Assembly: GCF_020906515.1 (NCBI RefSeq)
Contig: NC_085849.1
Coordinates: forward strand, 3,658,001-3,722,000
DNA from: Vanrija pseudolonga
Lineage: Eukaryota; Basidiomycota; Tremellomycetes; Trichosporonales; Trichosporonaceae
Reading direction: 5' to 3'
DNA: 64,000 nucleotides
Shown: piece after piece, positions 54,122 to 64,000 of the stretch
Position numbering within the stretch: the first letter of the stretch is position 1
How the letters are laid out: each line of letters opens with the position of its first letter
Program-made: the position numbers and the translations under genes
Notes under the pieces: generated by a model
Database searches by the model: none
What the model saw: only the letters and a program-made list of their open reading frames with translations
Told to the model about the DNA's origin: nothing

Positions 54122-57100
54122 ATGGCCTCGCTGGCTCCCCCATCAGGCCCAGCCGCAGCAAAGCAGAGATACTCGTCTCGCTTTGAAGGCATCAACGACC
54201 TCTGGTAAGTGTCACAGCAAATGCATTCACAGCCATCACGGGCGTCCCGTTACAAACCTGTCCTCTGACACTGCCCTTAGTGCCCTGCCCTCCATCGCCG
54301 AGGACACGATCCTAGCGACGCTCCGTGAGCGCTACATCTCTGGGCAGCCCTACACGGCAGTCTCGTCGTCGGCCCTCGTCAATGTCAACCCCCTCATCTA
54401 CCTCCCCCTAAACGGCGACGCCTCGCTTCAGGACTATGTGACAGAGTACTACCGCTCGGCCGGCGACGACGCTGTCGGCGAACCAGATGGTAACACCAAG
54501 GAGCGTCTCGGTCCCCATATTTTCCGCCATGGCCTCAGTGCCTACTACAACATGCGCCGCACTGGCCAGGACCAGATTCTTCTCATGTCGTGAGTTTCGG
54601 TGCAGCCGCAACATCCCTGAGGACTCGGAGCTCCCACGGTGATAGACAGGGACAACGTGCTGACGTCTTCACAGTGGCGCCAGCGGCTCTGGTAAAACCG
54701 AGATGCGCCGGTTAGCTATCAAGGCCATTTCAGAGGTCGCCGTCGCACCACCTGGTAAGAAGGGCTACAAGGTCGGCCAGCAGATCGCCAACGCAGAGGT
54801 GAGCACAGGGCACAGGAATTGACGTAGGCGGCGGCAACTGACACCTCTCGCAGTTCATCCTCGAGTCGTTTGGAAACGCCCAAACGGTTGGCAACGAAAA
54901 CGCCTCGCGCTTTGGCAACTACACCGAGCTCCAGTTCACCGACCGCGGCCGCCTTGAGGGTGTCAAGACGATCGAGTACTACCTTGAGCGTTCCCGTGTG
55001 TCGCAGCCTCCGGCTAGCGGAGAGCGCAACTTCCACATCTTCTACTACCTCGTTTCCGGTGTCGATGGTGAGGAGCGCCAGCACCTCCGCCTCGGCAATG
55101 TCAACGACTACCGCTACCTTGTCAGCCGCGCCCGCCGCACGGGAACGAGCGACCGTCAGCGCTTCAACCAGATCAAGCAGGCGTTCAAGTCGGTCGGCCT
55201 GTCGAACCGCCTGGTCGCCCAGGTGTGTCAGTTACTGGCCGCCATTCTCCACATTGGCAACTTCAACTTTGTCGATGACCCCAGCATGCGCGAAGGCGCC
55301 ACGGTCACCAACTACGACTCGCTTGCCACCGCCGCCGAGTTCCTTGGTGTCTCCAACGCTGCCCTCGCCGAACTCTTCGCCTTCAAGACCGTCCTTGTTC
55401 GCAAGGAGGTCTGCACCACCTTCCTCGACTCTGAGCAGGCAGAGGGCGTCCGTGACGAGCTTGCCCGCACGCTCTACTCGCTCCTGTTCTCGTGGCTCAA
55501 TGAGCACATCAACCAGAAGCTGTGCAAGGAGCAGTTCGGCTCGTTCATCGCCATTCTCGACCTTCCTGGCCTGCAGAACAACGCTGGCCCCTCGCTCGGC
55601 GTCAACTCGGTCGACCAGTTCTGCTTCAACTTTGCCAACGAAAAGCTCCACAACTGGATCCTCCACCGCATTCACGAGGCCCCGCTGGCCGAGGCCAACG
55701 CTGACAAGCTGCCGATGACCCGCATCCCCTACTTTGACAACACCGAGTGCCTCAAGATGCTCTCCGACTCGAAGGGCGGTCTCATCGCCACTGCCGACGA
55801 CCAGGCCAAGAAGAAGAAGACGGACTCGAGCATGATCGAGGCCATGGCCAAGCGCTACGCCGGCCACTCGTCGTTCCAGGTCGGTAACATGGACCGCAGT
55901 GGCACCGCCTCGTTCACGGTCAACCACTACGCCGGTCCGGTCACATACACGGCCGAGTCGTTCATTGAGCGCAACGCCAACGAGACCAGCGCCGATATTC
56001 TTCGTCTTCTCCGTGGCACGGCCACCGGTGCCGCGACCAGCGTTCCCGATCACCAGGGCTCCAACAACCCCTTCATCCGCAGCTTGTTCTCCAACAAGTC
56101 GATCGCCACGCAGGCCCACCCCCGTAATGACGAAACGATTGTCGCGGCTCAGCAGCCCGTTCGCCCCATGCGCGCCCCTTCGACTCGTCGCAAGCGCGGC
56201 CCCCGTCTCTCCGCTGTCAGCGAGGAGGCCGAGGAAGAGGACAACGAGGTCGGCGGAGGCAACGACGAGGGTAACGCCGGGACTCACCTCTCGTGTGTTG
56301 CTGGTCAACACTGGAACTCGCTCTCGACCCTCTTCGCCACCTTTGACCAGATCCAGCCCTGGTTCATCTTCTGTCTGCGACCCAATGACTCTCAGCTTCC
56401 TGCCCAGGTCGAGACTCGCTCGGTCAAGGCCCAGATTCGCAGCCTCGGTCTGACAGAGATCACTCAGCGCCTGCGCACCGACTACGAGGTCCGCATGACC
56501 CACGAAGAGTTTGCGGACCGCTACGAGGAGGAGTTTGCCGAGCGCGCCATCGGCCACCAGGGCTCGGTTTCTGACCGTCTTCGTGACCTGAAGCGTGTCC
56601 TCAAGCTCTCGGATAACGACATGGCCATTGGCAGTACCCGCGTCTTCCTCTCGCACCACGCTTTCCACCGCTTTGAGGACCGTCTTCGTGAGGCCGAGGG
56701 TCTCGAGGAGCCTGCCCACCTCGACGACGCAAGGCAAAAGTACAGGGACGACCCCTTCTCGCCTGGCCACAGAGCAGCCACGCCTGAAAACGAGGCCATG
56801 TTCGACTTTAACGACCGCAACGACTCGGCAGTGGCCCTGCCTCTTGTGCGTAACGCTCAGCCCGTGCCTCAGGCATCACCCTCGTCGTTTGACGACCACG
56901 AGCGTGGCTTTGCCCCGAGCCAGGTCACTAGCCCCTTTGGGGACCGCGACACGCAGTCGCAGATCGGCTCCGAGTCGTACGCCCCCTCTCGCAACATGTT
57001 CCGGGATATGGACGACAAGCAGCGGGGCGAGAAGGATGTCATGGACGACCTGCCGCAGGACGACGAGGTCACCGAGGTCTACAAGGAGTCCTCAGCTCGT

Positions 57101-60100
57101 CGTCGCTGGGTAATTCTGTGCCGCATTCTTACCTGGTGGTGCCCCGACTTCTTGCTCGACAAGATTGGCCGTATGAAGCGCCAGGACATTCGTCAGGCGT
57201 GGCGTGAGAAGCTTGCCATCAACCTCCTCATCTGGTTCGTCTGCGGCTGCACCATCTTCGTCATCGCTGGTCTTGGTCTCGTTATCTGCCCGAGGCAGCA
57301 TGTGTACACGGTGTCAGAGCTCAATTCACACAACGGCAAGGGCACATCAGCATACACTCAGATTCGCGGCGAGGTTTTCAACCTCGACCAGATTTTGTCC
57401 TCGCATCTTGGCGTCGTTCCAATTGTCAACCAGAAGACCATCTTCACCTACGCTGGCCAGGATGCCACCCCGATCTTCCCGGTCCAGGTGTCCGCCCTGT
57501 GCAGTGGCCCCACTGGCCAGGGCATCAGCCCCTACGTGACTGCTACGTCCTCTAACACGACCGACATCTACGCCAAGTACCACGACTTCCGCGCGTTCAC
57601 CAACGACTCGCGTCCCGATTGGTACACGGAGCAGATGATCTCGCTGCGTGCACGCTACCGCACCGGCTGGATGGGCTACACCAAGAAGGACCTCAAGTCG
57701 CTGGCTGGTCAAGGTTACACCATTGGCATCTACCACAACCTTGTCTACGACCTCACCGACTACGTTCGTGCCAACGGTGGTGGTGTCAAGTTGCCCAATG
57801 GCGTCCAGGACCCCAATGCCGAGAGGGACCGTGCTTTCATGCACCCCCAGATCGTCAAGGCGTTCCAGGACTACTCGGGCCAGGATGTCACCAACGTCAT
57901 TGAAGGTCTTGCCTCCACTCTTGGCCGGGACATTATCAACATCCAGGGCGACTGCCTGCGAAACATCTTTGTCAAAGGCAAGCTTGACACCCGTGACTCT
58001 GCGCAGTGTCAGTTCTCGACCTACATTCTACTCGCCCTCAGTGCCGTCATGGTGGCTGTTATTGGCTTCAAGTTCCTGGCGGCCATCCACTTTGGTCCTG
58101 CGCGTGCTCCCGAGAACCACGACAAGTTTGTCATCTGCCAGGTGCCCTGTTACACTGAAGGCGAGGAATCGCTGCGCCGCACCATCGACTCGCTGGCCAA
58201 GCTCCGCTACGATGACAAGCGCAAGCTCCTCTGCATCATCTGTGACGGTAACATCAAGGGTTACGGAAACGACAAGCCCACACCGGCCATTGTGCTCGAC
58301 ATTCTGGGCGTTGACCCCAACCTCGACCCTGAGCCGCTGTCCTTCCAGTCGCTCGGCGAGGGCTCAAAGCAGCACAACATGGGCAAGGTCTACGCTGGTC
58401 TGTACGAGTGCTCCGGTCACGTCGTCCCCTACCTCGTGATTGTCAAGGTTGGCAAGCCGACTGAGCGCCCCAAGCCCGGAAACCGTGGCAAGCGTGACTC
58501 GCAGATGCTTCTCATGCACTTCCTCAACAAGGTGAGTCTCGTCACTACTGCGTTTGCAACCTCTAACACTCTCAGGTCCACTTTAACTCGCCCATGAACC
58601 CCCTGGAGCTGGAAATGTACCACCAGATCAAGAACGTCATTGGTGTCAACCCGAGCTTCTACGAGTATCTGTTCATGGTCGATGCCGATACCACTGTGGA
58701 CGAGTTATCCCTCAACCGTCTCGTCTCGGCCTGCATGCACGACAAGAAGATTGTCGGCATCTGTGGTGAAACGTCAATCGCCAACGCCAAGCAGTCGATT
58801 GTCACCATGTCGCAGGTGTACGAGTACTTCATTTCTCACCACCTCGCCAAGGCCTTTGAGAACCTGTTCGGCTCCATCACCTGTTTGCCCGGTTGTTTCA
58901 CCATGTACCGTCTGCGTACGCCGGACACGCACAAGCCGCTGTTCATCGCCAACTCGATCATCCATGACTACTCTGAGAACCGTGTCGACACGCTTCACTT
59001 GAAGAACCTTCTCCACCTCGGTGAAGATCGTTACCTCACGACCCTCGTTCTCAAGCACTTCCCCACGTACAAGACCAAGTTCGTCCGCGACGCCAAGGCC
59101 CAGACTGTGGCTCCCGACTCGGCCAAGGTTCTGTTCTCCCAGCGTCGTCGTTGGATCAACTCGACTGTCCACAACATGGCCGAGCTCATCTTCCAGGAGA
59201 ACATGTGTGGTTTCTGCTGCTTCTCGATGCGCTTCGTCGTCCTGATCGACCTTGTCTCGACCATCGTCGCTCCCGTCACTGTCGCCTACATTGGCTACCT
59301 GATCTACATCATCGTTAGAGATGGCGGCAACCTGCCAATTCTCTCGATCGCCATGTTGGCCGCGATCTACGGTCTGCAGGCCCTCGTCTTCATCTTCCGA
59401 ATGCGCTGGGACATGATTGCATGGATGGTCTTCTACATCCTCGCCATTCCCGTCTTCTCCTTCTACCTCCCGCTCTACTCCTTCTGGCGCATGGACGACT
59501 TCTCTTGGGGTTCCACGCGTCTCGTTGTCGGCGACAATGGCAAGAAGCTCGTCATTCACGACGAGGGCAAGTTTGACCCCAAGTCTATCCCTCTCAAGAG
59601 CTGGAACGACTACGAGAACGAGCTGTGGGACCAGGAGTCGAACCACTCTCAGGACACGTGGTTACCGCCTCAGAAGAGCGAGTACCTCGAGGGCTCTCGC
59701 CAGTCTGCCTACAACTCGCAGTACGGATCCCAGTACGGTCTTGGATCCATCTACCAGCCCTCGACTTTCGGCCACGAGACGCAGCAGACGCATCAGACTG
59801 GCCGCTCTCGGGCCATCTCGCCAGCAGGATCATACGGCGACCTCCGCGGTGCCTCGCGCAACGGCTCGTACCAAGACGTGCCTGCGCGCGGCACCTTCTA
59901 CGCCGCTGGCGGCCGCGGAGACACGGGCTCGTACGGCCATGGTGACCAACAGAGCCTCTACGCTGGGTCCTTCTACGGTCAGCCGCCGCTCGCGCCCACG
60001 TCGTCCAACTACCACGGCGCTGTGCCGGCCGGTAATGATGGCACTGAACACATCACGGACGCGCAGCTCACGGCGTCTATCCGCCGTATCTGCCAGGGTG

Positions 60101-60222
60101 CCGACCTCGACACACTCACGAAGAAGAGCGTGCGCAAGCAGCTCGAGTCGGAGTACGGCGTCTCCCTTACATCTCGCAAGGACTTTATCAACCAGCAGAT
60201 TGAAGAGGCCATTGCCGAGTAG
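54122..60222 (+). CDS. Class V chitin synthase with myosin-motor-like domain
   Basis: Exons 54122-54204, 54281-54589, 54675-54798, 54854-58531 and 58576-60222 give 1946 residues. An N-terminal myosin-like motor (about residues 25-790) carries the P-loop GASGSGKT (132-139) and a switch-I-like NENASRFGN (186-194). The switch II position reads DLPGLQ (about 408-413), lacking the usual Glu. Two membrane segments (from about residue 960) flank a cytochrome-b5-like region. The catalytic domain has QVPCYTEGEESLRR, VDADT (about 1433), CLPGCFTMYR, EDRYLTTL (about 1548) and QRRRWINS (about 1586), with three or more later spans. The last 55 residues form a DEK C-terminal domain. The enzyme polymerises UDP-GlcNAc into cell-wall chitin at the plasma membrane; the motor is known to help localise it. 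Confidence 0.95.
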
Positions 60223-60776
60223 GCGCCGGACTGGTGCCACCCAACCTCCCTCACGGACACGGACAATGATTGTTATGATAACAGACTCACGCAACGCACG
60301 CTGCATATATGCCCTAATTAGACTGCATCCATAGGGCATGCAATGCATCCCTCTCTCCTTGATGGCTGGTGGCGTGGGGAGTGGCGCGCGCGCGACGGAT
60401 GGGAAGGGGGATCGAGTCGAGGTGTCGAGTCAGGAGGAGAAGCTGCTCGATTCGATCTGGCAGAACTAGTGTTGCTGTGCATGGTCATGTGCTCATTGCT
60501 GTTGCGACTCGAGCTTCGCTGTCGTTGTTTCTGTTGACATGGCGGTGTTGTTGCCGCCATGGAGGTGGTCACTCGTTCATCGAGTCGGTCCAATCCCGGG
60601 GGGGTCCGAATAAGATCGGCCACGTGCAGCCACCGTCGTCAGTGCTGAAGCGCTGATCCCGGATTTCTTCGTGTTCGAGTGTGGTGTGTGCCGCCTGCCG
60701 CCGTCGCGAGTAGCAGCCAGCCGACTTTCTGTCGACACTTTCGTTTCTGCTCTACACGTCTTGTATCCTTACCATA
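60223..60776. other. Intergenic region chitin synthase to seryl-tRNA synthetase
   Basis: This 554 bp stretch lies between tandem plus-strand genes. It includes an AT-rich region right after the chitin-synthase stop (about 60260-60340) and a CT-rich run before the synthetase start. No gene is seen. Confidence 0.4.
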
Positions 60777-62622
60777 ATGATCGACCTTATCCACTGTGAG
60801 TGGTCTGGACGTGGGCGCAGTGAAAGCGACGCCTCCTGCAGCCTCGACAGAGCTCCTCCGTCAGTGCTAACACCTGTCCAGTCCAGACCGACAAGGGAGG
60901 CAACCCCGAGGTCGTGCGCGAGAGCCAGCGCAAGCGCGGCGCGCCCGTCGAGCTTGTCGACGAGGTGATTGAGATTTTCGCGCAGCACAAGGCTGGTGGG
61001 TAGTGGTGTGGTGGTGGTGTGGTGCTGGCAGACAGAGCTGACCCGTGCGCCCTGCGCCTGTGCTGCTGCTACTCGACTCGACCAACAAACAGCCCAGTAC
61101 GAGGTCGAGAACGAGCGCCGCGCGGTCAACGCGCTGCAGAAGGAGATTGGGGCCATCAAGAAGGCCAAGGGCGACGCCACCGAGCTCGTCGCCCGCAAGA
61201 CTGCGCACGACAAGAAGATTGCCGAGCTCACCGCGCGCGCCGCCGAGCTCGTCAAGATCCGCGACCAGAAGGCCAACAGGATAGGCAACATTGTCGACCC
61301 CGCGTGCCATGTGTCGCAGACCGAGGTGAGGGGTCAAGTTGTGGGTGTGAAGGACACTCGCTGACGCTTGCGCGCAGGACGACAACCCCATCAAGCGTGT
61401 CTGGCACCCCGAGCCCAACCACAAGGGCAACTCGGAGCCCGGCCTCGGCGCCGACGACAAGCGCACCGACATCCTCCCCCACCACGAGGTCCTGTACCGT
61501 CTCGAGGCGTTTGACACTGAGCGTGGTGTGTATTGGTGGTAGCTGAACACTCTCGCACAACAGCTAACCTCACCCCCCAGGCGCCAAGATCAACGGCCAC
61601 CGTGGCTACTTCCTCACCAACGACGGTGTCGACCTCAACCAGGCCCTCATCAACTACGGTCTTGACTTCCTCCGCAAGCACGGCTACAAGAAGGTCCAGG
61701 CGCCCTTCATGATGCGCAAGGAGCTCATGGCTGCCACTGCCCAGCTCGAGGAGTTTGACGAGGCTCTGTACAAGGTGAGGAGGGACGCCCAGACGGTGCT
61801 GACGGCAGGTCTCGGCCAACGACGGCAACGAGGACAACGACAGGTACCTCATTGCCACCTCGGAGCAGCCCATCTCGGGCATGTACGCTGGCGAGAACCT
61901 CGAGCCCAAGCAGCTCCCTATTCGGTGGGTGTGGAAACAATAGACGGCTCTGACCCACGCAGCTTTGCTGGCTACTCGACCTGCTTCAGGAAAGAGGCCG
62001 GCTCGCACGGCCGTGACACGTGGGGCATCTTCCGCGTGCACCAGTTCGAGAAGGTCGAGCAGGTGGGTTGAGTCTGCCTGATGACCCGCTGACCCCAGTT
62101 CATCCTCTGTGACCCCGAGTCGTCGCCCGCCATGCTTGACTCGATGATCGACATCTCGCGCCAGTTCTACGAGTCTCTCGGCATCCCATACCGTGTCGTC
62201 AACATTGTGTCGGGTGCGCTCAACAACGCTGCCTCGATCAAGTACGACCTTGAGGCGTGGTTTCCCTTCCAGGGCGAGTACAAGGAGCTTGTCTCGTGCT
62301 CGAACTGCACCGACTACCGTGAGTGGGCGGGCCTGGATCCCGCGTTGTCAGCCATTCGTACTCACACCCTGCAGAGTCCCGCTCGCTCGACGTCAAGCTC
62401 GGCTACAAGAAGGCCGGCGAGAAGACTGGCTTTGTCCACATGCTCAACGGTACCCTCTGCGCCACTGAGCGTGCCATCTGCTGCCTGGTCGAGAACTACC
62501 AGACGCCCGAGGGCCTCAACGTCCCCAAGGTCCTCCAGCCTTACATGCAGGGCCGCGAGTTTATCCCCTTCACGGCCGAGCTGCCTACGCCCAAGACGGC
62601 CAAGGCCGCTGGCAAGAAGTAG
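60777..62622 (+). CDS. SES1: Cytosolic seryl-tRNA synthetase
   Basis: Nine exons (60777-60795, 60882-60995, 61093-61325, 61378-61525, 61581-61774, 61809-61924, 61963-62062, 62099-62318, 62375-62622) give 463 residues, the normal eukaryotic cytosolic length. An N-terminal tRNA-binding coiled coil (about residues 25-115: [10 protein letters not shown], then the [17 protein letters not shown] hairpin) precedes the class II catalytic domain. Motif 2 is seen as [22 protein letters not shown], and the motif 3 region as [26 protein letters not shown] and CSNCTDYQSR are SerRS hallmarks. It charges tRNA(Ser) and also serves selenocysteine tRNA in organisms that have it. The C-terminal Lys tail (KTAKAAGKK) fits the eukaryotic enzyme. 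The first coding exon is 19 nt. The intron at 61775-61808 is 34 nt. Confidence 0.96.
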
Positions 62623-63125
62623 AGGGCGCGGCGCGCGCGTAGATGGTGTGCACGTTATCTGATTAGCAGCAGCAGGGGCTGCGTGTGCCGTCGTTGATTT
62701 GTGACATGACATGCATTGCTGTGGCGGCAGAGTGACTCGGATGACTCGGTAAGCAACATTGTCCTTGTGCCCGACTTTTTTTTTCCAATGACAGATTGGA
62801 GGTTGCAATAATAAGTAAGTATCAGGGGCTGGCTGGCGACGAATAGCCACGGCCGGTTTGTCACTAATAACTGTGACTTGCCGCGGGGCCAAGCGGCGGG
62901 CAGGCGGCAGGCAGGCGGCGGCGGCGACGGCGGCTCTGAAAGATCATCCATCGGCCGGCGACGCCGATTCGATTCTCTTACTCTTACTCTTGCCGCATCT
63001 CGCTCGCACAAGTCTTGATCGTTGCTCTCTCATCGCCACTGTTCAAGGCCAGCAGCAACGAGTGTACACTAGGGTCCTCATCTCTCTCTTCCCTGTACCG
63101 CCGCAAAGCAAGCACCCACACCACG
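62623..63125. other. Intergenic region seryl-tRNA synthetase to NFS1
   Basis: This 503 bp stretch lies between tandem plus-strand genes and shows no gene. It holds a T8 run at about 62777-62784 and a GGCAGGCGGC-type purine-rich repeat at about 62890-62925. Confidence 0.4.
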
Positions 63126-64000
63126 ATGAACCCCGCCCGCCTGCGCGCCCTCGCCACCCCGCTCCGCGCCGGCCTGCGCGCCCCCCTGCGCGCAGCGCCG
63201 CTCGGCGTGCGTACCCTCGTCGCGGCGACCACGCCCGCCAGCGCGAGCGTGCACGAGGCCCATGTCGTCGAGGAGGCCGTCTCTGGTGAGTTGGACACGG
63301 CTTCGGACGCAGGATTGCCGGCCGACGACTTGGTCGGGCGTGCGCCGACGCGGATGCGTGGCCTGCTCGGCATGGTTTTCGGCACGGGATACCTGCCGCG
63401 AGGAGTTGCACTGCGGGTGCTACGGGGTGGTCTGCGCCGTCATGGCTCGCTGCGGATCTTGCCCGCTCGACGTCGGCGTTGCCAGGCCAGACCCGTTTAC
63501 CAGCTGTAGCCGGCTGGCCCGCTGCCGTCGCCCGCGACTCCGCGCCCGCCCTCGCTCGCCCCGCTAGCTCATGCTGACGACACCCCCCAGACGTCCCCGG
63601 CTTCAAGGTCTCGTCGAAGGGCGGCAAGATCGAGGGCCGGCCAATCTACCTCGACATGCAGGCCACCACCCCCATGGACCCCCGCGTGCTCGACAAGATG
63701 ATGCCCCTCTTCACTGAGCAGTACGGTAACCCCCACTCGCGGACACATGCGTACGGCTGGGAGGCCGAGGAGTATGTCGAGGAGGCGCGCGAGAACGTTG
63801 CCAAGTTGATTGGCGCTGGCGCCAAGGACATTGTCTTCACCTCTGGTGCGACAGAGTCCAACAACATGATCATCAAGGGCATTGCCAACTTTCACAAGAG
63901 CAAGAAGAGGCACATTATCACTACGCAGACGGTGGGTAGCAGAGGTGGTGGTTGGGTGGGTGGGTGCTGACGGAGACGTAGGAGCACAAGTGCGTTCTCG
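63126..64000 (+). CDS. NFS1: Mitochondrial cysteine desulfurase NFS1 (5' part only)
   Basis: The gene runs off the window edge. Exons seen are 63126-63285, 63591-63931 and 63982 onward; 173 codons are present. The first exon encodes an Arg/Ala/Leu-rich mitochondrial presequence ([20 protein letters not shown]) and a short linker. The second begins the fold-type I PLP enzyme: [35 protein letters not shown], then [16 protein letters not shown], which carries the cofactor-binding Ala-Thr-Glu-Ser-Asn. The third starts EHKCVL. NFS1 releases sulfur from cysteine for iron-sulfur cluster and tRNA thio-modification. The PLP lysine and persulfide cysteine lie beyond the window. The first intron is 305 nt and stays open in frame for about 220 nt. 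Confidence 0.93.

Noticed and set aside
55232-56770. 512-codon antisense frame under the chitin synthase motor
   Set aside because: It mirrors codon bias of the sense gene, and the sense frame encodes an unmistakable motor domain.

Overview
The window is nuclear DNA from a GC-rich fungus with a compact, intron-dense genome. Most likely it is a basidiomycetous yeast of the Tremellomycetes, plausibly Trichosporonales. This placement is inferred from gene content and style, not from a database match. The signs are many very short introns (33-60 nt) with GTRNGT donors and CTGAC/CTAAC branch sites close to a YAG acceptor, a Ste12 factor that carries both a STE domain and C2H2 zinc fingers (the Cryptococcus-type layout), a myosin-motor chitin synthase and a DASH-complex subunit. 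I see no prophage, LTR element, transposon, CRISPR array, rRNA or convincing tRNA.

Layout from left to right. 0.1-4.1 kb: NST1 (-). 5.0-6.7: mitochondrial GatA/HER2 (+). 6.9-7.8: exosome RRP46 (-). 8.0-9.9: drug-type MFS transporter (+). 10.0-12.2: REX1 exonuclease (-). 12.3-14.7: MGS1/WRNIP1 AAA ATPase (+). 14.8-16.6: ribosome-assembly WD40 protein RSA4/NLE1 (-). 16.9-18.6: divergent homeodomain protein (+). 18.7-19.9: DUO1 (-). 20.4-20.8: SnoaL-like protein (+). 21.3-23.9: unknown 849-residue protein (-). 23.9-28.4: a 4.5 kb stretch with no supportable gene. 28.4-30.5: MFSD1-like transporter (+). 30.7-32.5: uncharacterised protein (-). 33.0-34.6: PRP4 (-). 34.9-37.0: probable mitochondrial protein (+). 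37.3-39.2: UBP6 (+). 39.4-40.2: SUS1 (-). 40.6-43.0: auxin-efflux-carrier-type transporter (-). 43.3-45.8: APP1 phosphatidate phosphatase (-). 45.8-48.4: gap and AUG-free leader. 48.4-51.1: STE12 (+). 51.4-53.1: SR protein srp1 (-). 54.1-60.2: class V chitin synthase (+). 60.8-62.6: cytosolic seryl-tRNA synthetase (+). 63.1 to the edge: NFS1 (+, incomplete).

Most genes are housekeeping, with a strong RNA theme: exosome, 3'-end trimming, U4/U6 snRNP, SR protein, SAGA/mRNA export, ribosome assembly and two translation enzymes. They do not form an evident pathway cluster. Many neighbours are divergent pairs sharing short promoters or convergent pairs with 70-250 bp between stops. Each multi-exon model was built by hand from splice signals plus family-conserved residues. 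Every complete model closes in frame on a stop.

I do not see a wholly new multi-gene system. The most unusual things are gene-structural: a 6-nt microexon inside the STE12 DNA-binding domain; an ATG-only coding exon plus an 8-nt microexon in srp1; a 707-nt srp1 intron with a strong internal acceptor that would give an in-frame stop; a 419-nt third intron in SUS1; and a roughly 0.9 kb AUG-free stretch before STE12. The most unusual protein has a homeodomain lacking the near-invariant Trp48 and Asn51, followed by two copies of an RFX-like module.
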